Assembly: GCA_016218815.1 (NCBI GenBank)
Contig: JACRCX010000138.1
Coordinates: 1 to 50,506 of the forward strand
DNA: 50,506 nt
DNA from: Deltaproteobacteria bacterium
Lineage (GTDB): Bacteria > Myxococcota_A > Polyangia > DRWM01 > JAAZOP01
Reading direction: 5' to 3'
Part shown: positions 17,168 through 25,189 of the stretch, piece after piece
Layout of the letters: every line of letters starts with the position of its first letter
Numbering within the stretch: position 1 is the stretch's first letter
Translations under genes and position numbers: made by a program
The notes under the pieces: model-generated
The model's database searches: none
Told to the model about the DNA's origin: nothing
What the model saw: only the letters and a program-made list of their open reading frames with translations

Positions 17168-19165
17168 TCACGGCACGACGGTCACCGCCGACGAGCCGTT
17201 CAGGAAACCGAAGCACCCGGCTGTCACGGTCACCGGCCCTCCGGGCGCGACGCCCGTCACGACTCCGCGCCCGCTGAAGCCGCCCGTCGTCACCGTCGCG
17301 ATCGACCCGTCGGAGCTGCTCCACGTGCACCCGTCCGTGACGTCATCCGTCCCCCCAAACGAGTAGACGACCGTCGCGCGGAGTCCCACGGTCGAGCCGA
17401 CGCCGACCGATGCCGACGGAGGCGCGACGTCGATCCGGGACGGGATGCAGCTGAGGCTCGACAGGAACGCCGGCCCCGACGTCACGTCCATCATCCCGTC
17501 GACGAACCGAGCCGAGATGCTCGTCGAGCCGATCCCGACCGCGGTGGCGACGCCCTCCGACCCGGCAGCGTTCGAGATCGTCGCCACGGATTCGATGCTG
17601 GAACTCCACGAAAGTCGCGAGTCGCCGGTAAGATCGGCCGTTCTCCCGTCCGTGAAGGTGCCGATGGCGCGATACGCCTGAGTCCGACCGGCGCACAGAT
17701 TCGTCGGCCCGGCCGGCAGGACGCTGATGCTCACGAGGATGTCGCAGGTGACGAACACGTCCGCGGTGCCGACGCTGCCCGCGACCATCGCCGTGATCGT
17801 CGCCGTGCCCGCCGCCGCGAACGGCGCCGTCACGACACCTCCGGTCACCGTTGCCACGGCCTCGTCCGAACTGGACCAGGTCGCGATGCCGGTGACGTCG
17901 AACGTCATCCCGTCGGAGTAGGTCGCCGTCGCGGTCATCGCGACGCTCATGCCGCATCCCATCGAATGCGCCGCCGGTTCGACCGCGACGGACAAGATCG
18001 TCTCGCTCGGAACGACCTCGACCACCGCCTCGTCCGACGACAGCCCGGACCACGCCGCCTTGATCCGCGCCGTTCCGCGGTTGCTCACGTCCGGCGTGAC
18101 CACGCCGCACGATCCGGGGACGTTGCTCACCGTCGCCACCGTCTCGTCCGACGAGGTCCAGACCGCCAGCTCGGTCACGTCCTCCGTGGTCGCATCCGGA
18201 TAGATCGCCGTCGCCGTGAACGCCGCCGTCTCCGTCGAGCCCGCGTGCAGCGTCGCCGACGGCGGCGCGACCACGACCTCGACGACCCGGTCGTCGATCA
18301 CGGTCAGCTCCGCGTCGTTCGACGTGATCCCGTCCAGGCTCGCCGTGATGGCAGCCGTCCCGCCCGCCACCCCCGTCGCCACCCCGTCAAGGTCGATCGT
18401 CGCCACGTCCGGGTCCGACGACTCCCACCCGACGTCGGCGGTGACGTCGTCGCTCGTGCCGTCGCGCCGAACGCCGATTGCCGTGAAAGGCTGCGTCGCC
18501 CCCACCCCGATCGTCGCCGAAGCCGGCGTGATCTGGATGTGCTCCAGCCCGTCACACGACGTCACGATGACGGTCGCCGGGTTGCTCTCGAGACCGCTGA
18601 ACGTGGCCGTGATCGTCACGGTCCCCATCCCCACACCCGTGACGACGCCCTCATCGACCGTCGCGGTTCCTTCGTCCGACGATGTCCAGACCGCAGTGTC
18701 GGTGACGTCGGCGTCGGTCCCGTCGCCGAGAACCGCCCTCGCGGTGAGCTCCGCCGTGTCTCCCACGCAGATCGGTGCGTCCGGCGACTCAACGATGACC
18801 AACTCGAAGTAGTCGACTTCCAGAACCACCGTCGCCGTTCCGACGACCCCCTCGAACGTGCAGGTGATCTCCGCCTCCCCGTCCCCGTGGCCCACGACGA
18901 TTCCGGTCACATCGACGGTTGCGACCGAGTCGTCCGACGAGTCCCATACGCAGCGCTCGGTGACGTCCCCGGTGGTCCCGTCCGACCAGGTCGCCTCCGC
19001 CGCGAACTGCTCCTCCGCCTCGAGGTGAAGCCACATGTCGCTCGGCATCACCCGCACGAAAACGACCCGCGGCTCCGGGTCGGCCGAATCGCCGCACCCG
19101 GCCGCCGCCCCCAGCACGACCGCCCCCAGCACGACGACCCATCCCCCGCGCATCCCGTCGAGCAT
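17168..19165 (-). CDS. Lipoprotein with seven bacterial Ig-like (BIG2) repeats
   Basis: 665 residues. The lipoprotein signal ends GAAAGC near residue 25. It is followed by seven repeats of roughly 88 residues, each with the BIG2 hallmark W-x-SSD-x-x-(V/I)-ATV preceded by a YSDG/DGT...DVT segment (for example CVWDSSDDSVATV, ATWSSSDEAVATV; the sixth reads SWSSSIESVATI). Such Ig-like stacks act as extended surface stalks or adhesins; no catalytic domain is present. ATG 19165 is preceded by GGGAGGGGAGAG, a good Shine-Dalgarno. The protein ends within the last repeat. Strong internal similarity makes recombination between repeats likely. Confidence 0.85.
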   Translation of the reverse strand: MLDGMRGGWVVVLGAVVLGAAAGCGDSADPEPRVVFVRVMPSDMWLHLEAEEQFAAEATWSDGTTGDVTERCVWDSSDDSVATVDVTGIVVGHGDGEAEITCTFEGVVGTATVVLEVDYFELVIVESPDAPICVGDTAELTARAVLGDGTDADVTDTAVWTSSDEGTATVDEGVVTGVGMGTVTITATFSGLESNPATVIVTSCDGLEHIQITPASATIGVGATQPFTAIGVRRDGTSDDVTADVGWESSDPDVATIDLDGVATGVAGGTAAITASLDGITSNDAELTVIDDRVVEVVVAPPSATLHAGSTETAAFTATAIYPDATTEDVTELAVWTSSDETVATVSNVPGSCGVVTPDVSNRGTARIKAAWSGLSSDEAVVEVVPSETILSVAVEPAAHSMGCGMSVAMTATATYSDGMTFDVTGIATWSSSDEAVATVTGGVVTAPFAAAGTATITAMVAGSVGTADVFVTCDILVSISVLPAGPTNLCAGRTQAYRAIGTFTDGRTADLTGDSRLSWSSSIESVATISNAAGSEGVATAVGIGSTSISARFVDGMMDVTSGPAFLSSLSCIPSRIDVAPPSASVGVGSTVGLRATVVYSFGGTDDVTDGCTWSSSDGSIATVTTGGFSGRGVVTGVAPGGPVTVTAGCFGFLNGSSAVTVVP

Positions 19166-19303
19166 CTCTCCCCTCCCTGCCCGCGCTCCTCGCCTCTCCC
19201 GCAAACCACACTTCCGCCCACGGACCTTCGCCCAGCCTACGCCACCACGCGAAAACGGCAAGCTCGACACCCCGGCATCCGACGCCCATCGCACGTCCCC
19301 GTC

Positions 19304-19330
19304 CGGACCAACAACCAACAACCAACAACT
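19304..19330. repeat. CCAACAAC-type repeat
   Basis: CGGACCAACAACCAACAACC plus one further AACAAC unit, between dinB and the Ig-like lipoprotein gene, about 28 bases from a second, unrelated repeat word (19358-19392). Two families therefore sit side by side in one gap. Confidence 0.85.
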
Positions 19331-19357
19331 TTCCCCCTCCCCCCTCCCTCCCCTCTA

Positions 19358-19392
19358 TCGGTGTTCATCGGTGTTCATCGGTGGTTTCTTTC
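19358..19392. repeat. CATCGGTGTT tandem repeat containing the dinB stop codon
   Basis: Three near-perfect 10-base units TCGGTGTTCA followed by TCGGTGGTTTC. On the coding (minus) strand it reads GATGAACACC units, and the TGA of dinB (19367-19365) is one of them; the last residues of DinB (TTDEHR) are repeat-encoded. Confidence 0.85.
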
Positions 19393-20567
19393 TCCCCCCT
19401 CCCCCCCCTCCTCACCACCTCCCGCCCGAACTTGTCGTGCAAGGCATCCACCGCGCGATCGAGCCTCCGTCGCCGCTCGTGCGCCTCGTCCCGGAACAGC
19501 GGCCGCTGCCCGCCCTCCGTGTCCTCCAACCGGAACGCCGCGATGCCCACCAGCCGCATCGCCACCCGCAGATCGAACTCCGGCAGGAGCGCGAACGCCG
19601 CACGCTCCAGTTCCACCGCGTTGTCCGTCGGCGTCTCCAACGTCGCCTGGCGCGTCCACAACCGGAAGTCGTGCGTCTTGAGCTTCACCCGCACGCCCCT
19701 CGCCACGAGCCGCTCGCCGCGCAGCCCCCGCGCTACCCGCGCCGCCGCCTCGCGTAGCAAGGGCCGAATCGCCTCCTCGCCGACGACGTCCTCCTCCAGC
19801 GTCATCTCCGACCCCAGGCTTTTGCGTTCTCTTTCCGGCTCCACGTCCCGCGGATCGTCCGCCAGCGCCAGCCGATGGATGTGCTCGCCCAGCGCCCCAA
19901 GGCCGGCGACCAGGCGCGCCCGCGGCGTCCGCGCCACATCTCCGATCGTCCGCAACCCCATCCGCTCCAGCGCCGGCAGGGTCTTCTCCCCCACGCCCCA
20001 CAGCCGCGAGACCGGCAGCGGCGCGAGGAACTCCGCGACCCGATTTCCCGGGACGATCGTCAGCCCGTCCGGCTTTCGATGGTCGCTGGCAACCTTGGCC
20101 ACGAACTTGGTCGTGCTGATCCCCACCGAGACCGTGAGACCGTCCGTCGCTTCGAACACCTCGCGCCGGATCCTCCGCCCGATCTCCTCCGGCCGGCCGA
20201 ACAAGCGTTCCGCCCCCGTCAGATCGAGGAAAGCCTCGTCCAGGGAGAGCGGCTCGACCGCAGGCGAGAAGCGCCCGAAGACCTCCATCACCTGCCCGGA
20301 TACCTCCTGGTAGCGCTCGAAATTCGGCGTCGCGACGATCGCCTGGGGACACAGCCGCAGGGCGACGGCCATCGGCATCGCGCTGTGCACTCCGCACGGC
20401 CGCGCCTCGTAGCTCGCGGTTGCCACCACGCCCCGCCGGCTCGGCCCCCCCACGATCACCGGCTTCCCGCGCCACTCCGGATGGTCGTGCTGCTCGACCG
20501 CCGCGTAGAACGCGTCCATGTCCGCATGGACGATCACCCGCGGCCAGGCGTCGGAAGAGTCGGTCAC
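19365..20567 (-). CDS. dinB: DNA polymerase IV (Y-family translesion polymerase)
   Basis: 400 residues. It extends DNA past lesions during stress. Catalytic carboxylates are present in HADMDAFYAAVE (residues about 14-25) and SLDEAFLDLT (about 108-117). The steric and fingers motif SYEARPCGVHSAMP is intact, and the little-finger domain fills the C-terminal third. No obvious beta-clamp motif remains at the very end, where the sequence becomes basic and then repeat-encoded (ETTDEHR). The start is GTG 20567, 9 bases after the stop of the propeller gene, so translation is probably coupled. The stop codon comes from the CATCGGTGTT repeat, so the true ancestral C-terminus may have been altered. Confidence 0.94.
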   Translation of the reverse strand: MTDSSDAWPRVIVHADMDAFYAAVEQHDHPEWRGKPVIVGGPSRRGVVATASYEARPCGVHSAMPMAVALRLCPQAIVATPNFERYQEVSGQVMEVFGRFSPAVEPLSLDEAFLDLTGAERLFGRPEEIGRRIRREVFEATDGLTVSVGISTTKFVAKVASDHRKPDGLTIVPGNRVAEFLAPLPVSRLWGVGEKTLPALERMGLRTIGDVARTPRARLVAGLGALGEHIHRLALADDPRDVEPERERKSLGSEMTLEEDVVGEEAIRPLLREAAARVARGLRGERLVARGVRVKLKTHDFRLWTRQATLETPTDNAVELERAAFALLPEFDLRVAMRLVGIAAFRLEDTEGGQRPLFRDEAHERRRRLDRAVDALHDKFGREVVRRGGRGEKETTDEHR

Positions 20568-20576
20568 GATCGAAGT

Positions 20577-23075
20577 CTACTTCACCACCGCCAACCGTGC
20601 CGCGATGCCGTACGCCGCCAAGTGTCCGGACTGCTCGCCGAGGAACAGATGGCCGCGCTCATCGACGCGCAGCCAGTCGGGGACCAGACCCTCGCCCAGG
20701 CGGTGGATCACCTCGCCGTCGTCCGGGCGCAGCACCTGCACCGCGTCCATCGGCAGGAAGAGCGCGGAGCCTCGCAGGATCGGCTCCAGCCGCTCCGGGA
20801 TGTCCGCCGGATCCCCCGAGGTGCGGTGCACCCAGGCCTCGTCGCCCGACGGCCCCTCGAACGCCATCGCCACGCCGCCCGCGATGTTGACCACGATCCG
20901 CTCGTCCACCGGCAACGCCGAGAATCCGCGCTCCAGTCCCGGCACCGTCCGCCGCCACAGCGGCGTCCCCGTGGTCGTCTCCACCGCGGTCAGTCCCGGC
21001 CGGCCCACGCCGGACGGATCGGCCGTGGCGACGACGGCCACCGTCTGGCTCACGGTCGGCCCCGCGAGCGGCGCGCCGGTCAGCGGGCGCTTCCACACCA
21101 GCCGCCCGGAGAAGGCGTCCAGGGCGTACAACGTCGCGCCGGGGCGGCCCGGCTGGCCCGCCACGGCCACGACCATGTCCCGCGCCAGCCGCGGGCGCAG
21201 CACGAAGCGCACGCGGTCGGCGTAGCGCCACACCGTCGCGCCGGTGTCCGCATCCAGGCCGTAGATCGCCGAGTCGCCGCAGACGACGACGAGGATCCGC
21301 CCCGCCCGCTGGAACTCGAACGCCGCGTCCTCCGTCGCCCGTCGCGCCGCGAAGCGCCAGCGCGCCTCGCCCGTGAGCGCGTCGAGCGCCACGAGGCCGC
21401 GCTGCGCGGCCGAGCCTTCGGCCACGACGATCAGCCGGGGGGCACGCGCGCTGCCCAGCGTCGTCCCCGTCGGGCGGCCCACGGTCGGCCGCACGCGCGT
21501 CGACCACAGCTCGCTCCCCGTGGACAGCTCGAGCATCCCGACGCGCCCGCCGGGAGCCACGCGCGCGACGCCGCGGTTGCCGACCATGATCGAGGCGACG
21601 GCGACGGGGGGGGCGCTCTCCGGCAGCCGCCACAGCATCTCGCCCGAGTCGCGGTCCACCGCCAGGAGCGCGTCGCCCGTCGTGACCAGCAGCCGGTCGC
21701 CGCAGAGCCAGGTGGCCCCCAGGTCCAGGCCGCTCGCCTCCAGGTGCCACCGCTCCAGGTAGCGCATCCGCCGCGGCTCGCCGACCAGCAGCGCCGGCGC
21801 CGCGCCCGCCTCGGGCTCGTCCGCGTCGCCGAACGGCTCGACCCGGTACGTCCCCGGATCGCGGTTGACGACGGCCTTGCTCACGAGGTCGGCGCGCCAC
21901 GAGCCGAGCTGCCGCATCTCGGCCGCGAATGCCTGGAGGCGCAGGTTGCGACGCTGCCCCGGTCCGGCCTCGAGCATCGCGCGGCGCAGGTCGGCGCCGA
22001 ACAGCAGCGCCGCGCCCGCCAACGTCTCCCCGTCCGGGAAGCGCACCGCGACCGGGTCCCGGTCGTCGGCGCGGTGCGCGAACGAGAGCACGAGCCCGTC
22101 GCCCTCGTCCGGCCGCACCCCGATCAGCAGCCCGTCGCACTGCAGGCGCAGCGGCGCCGGCACGCGCCCGTTGTCGCGCGCTTCCAGCACGTGCCGCACC
22201 ACCGCCAGCAGCCGCTCGGCCACCAGGAACAGGTGCACCCGGTCCACCGCACGCCGCCGGCCGCCGTCCCACACCGCCAGCTCGCCCCGCCACAGGAGCG
22301 CGGAGAGGTCCGCCCGGTCGGGCAGCGCCGGACCCAGGAGGTCGCTCCACGTCGCGTCGCCCCGGAAGGCGAGCTGCGGCCCGAGCCGAGCGGGAAGGCG
22401 CCGCCAGGTCCGGGACTCCCGCGTCTCCCGCTCCGGCTCGACGATCGGCGAGAGGCGCTCGCCCCCCGCGTGTACCCGTTCGGCGAGCTGGCGCAGGTCG
22501 CGGACGAACGCGTCCTCCGCCAGCGCGCGGTTGACGCGCACGATCTGCGAGGCCAGCCGCCGCGCCGCCCCCGCCGCCGCCCGCGACAGCTCCCGCAGCG
22601 ACACCTCGTGGTTGCGCAGCAGGATCTCCGGCGACGGCCCGCCCCGGAAGAACGTGATCAGCACCCGCGGTTCGGCCCCACGACCGCTCGACCGCTCGAC
22701 CGCTCGACCGCTCGCTCCCCGCCCCCCCGGCCGCTCGGCCGCTCGACCGCTCGACCGCTCGCCCCCCCCGCGCCCGGGTTCCGCCACCCGCTGGAACACC
22801 AGCTCGAACGACGACTCGTAGAACGGGACTGCGACCTTGCGCTCCTCGCCCGACCCCAGCCGCGCCAGCGCCGCCAGCAGGTCGCGCGTCAGGCAGGCGA
22901 TCGCGTCCGCGCTCGCCGCCGCCCCGACGTTCGCGCCGTCGACGAAGATGTCGACCACGTCCAGCACGTGTGCGAAGTCGAAGGCCCCCTGGCCCTTGGC
23001 GCGTGCGCGCAGCTTCTCCACGACCGCCCGATCGGTCGCCCAACGTTCACCCAGGATGATCTCGATTCTGGCCAT
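20577..23075 (-). CDS. PQQ/WD40-like beta-propeller protein with unknown N-terminal domain
   Basis: 832 residues. The N-terminal half (to about 430) is an alpha/beta region I do not recognise (starts MARIEIILGERWATD). The C-terminal half shows repeated propeller blades of the PQQ type, for example LLAVDRDSGEMLWRLPE, LVALDALTGEARWRFAA, IYGLDADTGATVWRYAD and LYALDAFSGRLVWKRPL. No signal peptide is visible, so it is likely cytoplasmic. Residues about 102-131 are encoded by tandem 8-base GAGCGGTC units and look inserted. The start could instead be ATG 23099; neither has a good Shine-Dalgarno. dinB follows 9 bases downstream. It may be a scaffold; no function can be assigned. Confidence 0.75.
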   Translation of the reverse strand: MARIEIILGERWATDRAVVEKLRARAKGQGAFDFAHVLDVVDIFVDGANVGAAASADAIACLTRDLLAALARLGSGEERKVAVPFYESSFELVFQRVAEPGRGGGERSSGRAAERPGGRGASGRAVERSSGRGAEPRVLITFFRGGPSPEILLRNHEVSLRELSRAAAGAARRLASQIVRVNRALAEDAFVRDLRQLAERVHAGGERLSPIVEPERETRESRTWRRLPARLGPQLAFRGDATWSDLLGPALPDRADLSALLWRGELAVWDGGRRRAVDRVHLFLVAERLLAVVRHVLEARDNGRVPAPLRLQCDGLLIGVRPDEGDGLVLSFAHRADDRDPVAVRFPDGETLAGAALLFGADLRRAMLEAGPGQRRNLRLQAFAAEMRQLGSWRADLVSKAVVNRDPGTYRVEPFGDADEPEAGAAPALLVGEPRRMRYLERWHLEASGLDLGATWLCGDRLLVTTGDALLAVDRDSGEMLWRLPESAPPVAVASIMVGNRGVARVAPGGRVGMLELSTGSELWSTRVRPTVGRPTGTTLGSARAPRLIVVAEGSAAQRGLVALDALTGEARWRFAARRATEDAAFEFQRAGRILVVVCGDSAIYGLDADTGATVWRYADRVRFVLRPRLARDMVVAVAGQPGRPGATLYALDAFSGRLVWKRPLTGAPLAGPTVSQTVAVVATADPSGVGRPGLTAVETTTGTPLWRRTVPGLERGFSALPVDERIVVNIAGGVAMAFEGPSGDEAWVHRTSGDPADIPERLEPILRGSALFLPMDAVQVLRPDDGEVIHRLGEGLVPDWLRVDERGHLFLGEQSGHLAAYGIAARLAVVK
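22681..22770. repeat. Tandem 8-base GACCGCTC array inside a coding region
   Basis: About eight copies of GACCGCTC (four at 22681-22714, four more, some as GGCCGCTC, at 22731-22769) broken by a C-rich spacer. It lies inside the propeller-protein gene and encodes a Ser/Gly/Arg/Glu-rich linker (ERSSGRAAERPGGRG). The 8-base period cycles through all reading frames, yet the total length keeps the ORF open. Confidence 0.9.
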
Positions 23076-23110
23076 TTGCAGGCTTCGTGCTCGTCCCATT
23101 CTCCGTCAGC

Positions 23111-23140
23111 ATTGTAGAAGCCGCCCCCGCGCACGGGCAA
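23111..23140 (-). promoter_or_regulatory. Candidate promoter of the propeller-dinB unit
   Basis: On the minus strand: TTGCCC (23140-23135), 18-base spacer, TACAAT (23116-23111), a five-of-six -10. The start would be near 23104, 5 bases before ATG 23099 or 29 bases before ATG 23075. Confidence 0.5.
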
Positions 23141-23200
23141 CTTTCCGGCCCCGCGCCCCCCACCCGCGCGTGCCGGAAACTTGCCCCCGCCGCCACGCCC

Positions 23201-25189
23201 CTAATCGCAGGTCGCGTTCGCCGCCATCGGGCTCGGATAGGCCCAGCACCAGTCGTCGCGGCCGTTCGTGTCCGCCGCGTCGTACGGGTAGCGCTGGATC
23301 GACTTCAGGTCCTCGTCCGTCGGGTACACGTCCGCGCCCAGGCCGGTCCACACGTCCGGCCACAACGGCGTCCCCGCGGGCTCGCCCCACATCGCGAAGT
23401 CGATGCCGTACCCCGCCTCGTCCCGCAGCGCGACTGTGCCCGCACCGTCCGAGCCCAACGAGATGTTCCCCCACCGCGACAGGTTGAGGTTCAGCTCTCC
23501 GTCGACGTCCGGCAGATCGGCCTCGCTCACGACGATCAGCGCGCCGGGCTCGAGCGTCCCGGCGAGCTGGTAGTCGCCGACCGAGCCGCCGTAGTACGGC
23601 GCCGTGTAGCTCAGGTACACGCGCGAGAGGTCCACCGGGTCCGGACCGGGGTTGTAGATCTCCACCCAGTCGGGACGCCCCGGCATGATCTCGCTGATCC
23701 GGAGCGTGATCCCCAGCGGCTCCAGGCACGCGTCCGCCGGGGCGCCGATGTTCGGCGTCGTCAGGCAGAAGTCGTCCGGTCCGTCCGTGTCCGGGTCCCC
23801 GGGCCGCCGCGAGAGCGACGTGTTGGGCCCGGGCATCGGCGTCGGGTGCGTGTCGTTCCAGTCGAGCCAGCGGATGGTCGAGCCGCCGCCGGCCAGGAAG
23901 TCGATCACGTCGCCGTACGGGTCCCGGAAGCCCACCGCCACCGGAATCAGCCCGTCGATGCTCACGTTGACCCCCAGCTCCATGACCGGGCCCACCACCC
24001 GGCCCGCCGTGCCGTTGTCGCGCAGCCCCAGACGGCCGCCGTCCGGCAGCACGAATGACGCCAGCGGCACGACGCCCGACCCGAGGTCGTCGCCGTCCCA
24101 CAAGAGCACCCAGCCCGCCAGGTCGACGGGGGCCCCCGAGGCGTTGAGCACCTCGATTTGATCATCCGAGCCCTGCGAGTCCAGCTCGCTCACCAGGACG
24201 CTCCCTTGCGGCAGGCGCGGCAGGCACCCCTCCGACGCCTCGTCAGGCGACGGGTGAGCGACGCAGAAGTCGCCGGAGCGGTCCGTATCCACCGTCTCGT
24301 CCACCCGGTTCAGGACCGTCAGCGTCTGCGGCACCGGCAGCGGGACCTCGTCCGTCCACGCCGTCCCCGCCGGCGGACGCTCGGACGACCCGCCCCAGCG
24401 CACGAAGTCGACCCCGCGGTCGTACGTCGCCACGATCGCGACCGAGCCGTAGCCCTCGTTGTTCCACGGCAACGCCACGCCGAGCGGCCAGCCGCCGCCG
24501 TACTCCGCCGGCACCTCGGGATCCGTCTCGACCAGCGACCGCCGCCCGCCCGCCGGCAGCGTGCAGCCGTCGAGCGGGATCTCCGCGCGCGCGCCGCTGG
24601 CGCTGCCGATTACCAGCTTCCAGCCGTCCAGCGTCATGGCCTCGGCGGTGGTGTTGAGGACCTCGAGGTAGTCGTCGCGCAGGCTCCCCGGCACGTTCCG
24701 CTCGGCCGTCGACACCTCCGTGATCAGCACGGCGTGCGGGTTCGTGACGAAGAAGTTGAGCATCGTGAACTGCGCGGACTGGACCGGCACCGCGTCCAGT
24801 TCGCCGTCGGTCCCCCCCACCCGCAGCGCCACCACCTCGGCGTCCCCCGGGACGTCCGTCGTCGCCAGCCAGCGCAGGTGCAGCGCCGCCCCCTCCTCCG
24901 GCGCCGATGCCACGCCGAGCGCGGCGGACGGATCGTCGAGCGTCGCGGCCTGCCACTCGCCCGTGCCGACCCGGAACTCCACCGTCAAGTCCACCGGCAG
25001 CGACCGCTCGTGCCCCACGCGCAGCCACAGGTCGACCTCGCCCATCGACGGATCGGCCGGCGAAAGCAGCGAGACCCACGGGCCGTACTCCACGGGCGGC
25101 GCCGCGTCCGCTTCCGCCTCCGCGCCGCCGTCCGTCGCCCCGCCGCCGTCGTCGCCGCAGGAAGGCAGCCAAGCCGCCAGCGCGAGCAT
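23201..25189 (-). CDS. Lamin-tail-domain lipoprotein half of the giant ORF (possible separate gene)
   Basis: If translated on its own this is 662 residues from the internal ATG 25189: a very short hydrophobic segment up to Cys11 (LALAAWLPSC), an acidic Gly/Asp/Ala spacer, then at least three lamin-tail-like beta domains (openings ITEVSTAERN, LVSELDSQGSDDQIEVLN, LRISEIMPGRPDWVEIYNPG). Each is followed by a D/W-rich segment such as FVRWGGSSERP. Such domains occur in secreted bacterial surface or nuclease-associated proteins. No Shine-Dalgarno is seen, because the DNA upstream of 25189 is CCAACAAC-type repeat. The signal has no basic N-region, so its original start was probably destroyed. The same DNA is the C-terminal half of the preceding entry. 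Confidence 0.45.
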   Translation of the reverse strand: MLALAAWLPSCGDDGGGATDGGAEAEADAAPPVEYGPWVSLLSPADPSMGEVDLWLRVGHERSLPVDLTVEFRVGTGEWQAATLDDPSAALGVASAPEEGAALHLRWLATTDVPGDAEVVALRVGGTDGELDAVPVQSAQFTMLNFFVTNPHAVLITEVSTAERNVPGSLRDDYLEVLNTTAEAMTLDGWKLVIGSASGARAEIPLDGCTLPAGGRRSLVETDPEVPAEYGGGWPLGVALPWNNEGYGSVAIVATYDRGVDFVRWGGSSERPPAGTAWTDEVPLPVPQTLTVLNRVDETVDTDRSGDFCVAHPSPDEASEGCLPRLPQGSVLVSELDSQGSDDQIEVLNASGAPVDLAGWVLLWDGDDLGSGVVPLASFVLPDGGRLGLRDNGTAGRVVGPVMELGVNVSIDGLIPVAVGFRDPYGDVIDFLAGGGSTIRWLDWNDTHPTPMPGPNTSLSRRPGDPDTDGPDDFCLTTPNIGAPADACLEPLGITLRISEIMPGRPDWVEIYNPGPDPVDLSRVYLSYTAPYYGGSVGDYQLAGTLEPGALIVVSEADLPDVDGELNLNLSRWGNISLGSDGAGTVALRDEAGYGIDFAMWGEPAGTPLWPDVWTGLGADVYPTDEDLKSIQRYPYDAADTNGRDDWCWAYPSPMAANATCD

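Noticed and set aside
22681..22770. Considered as a CRISPR array
   Set aside because: The unit is 8 bases with no unique spacers of regular length and no cas genes nearby; it is a simple tandem repeat inside a coding region.
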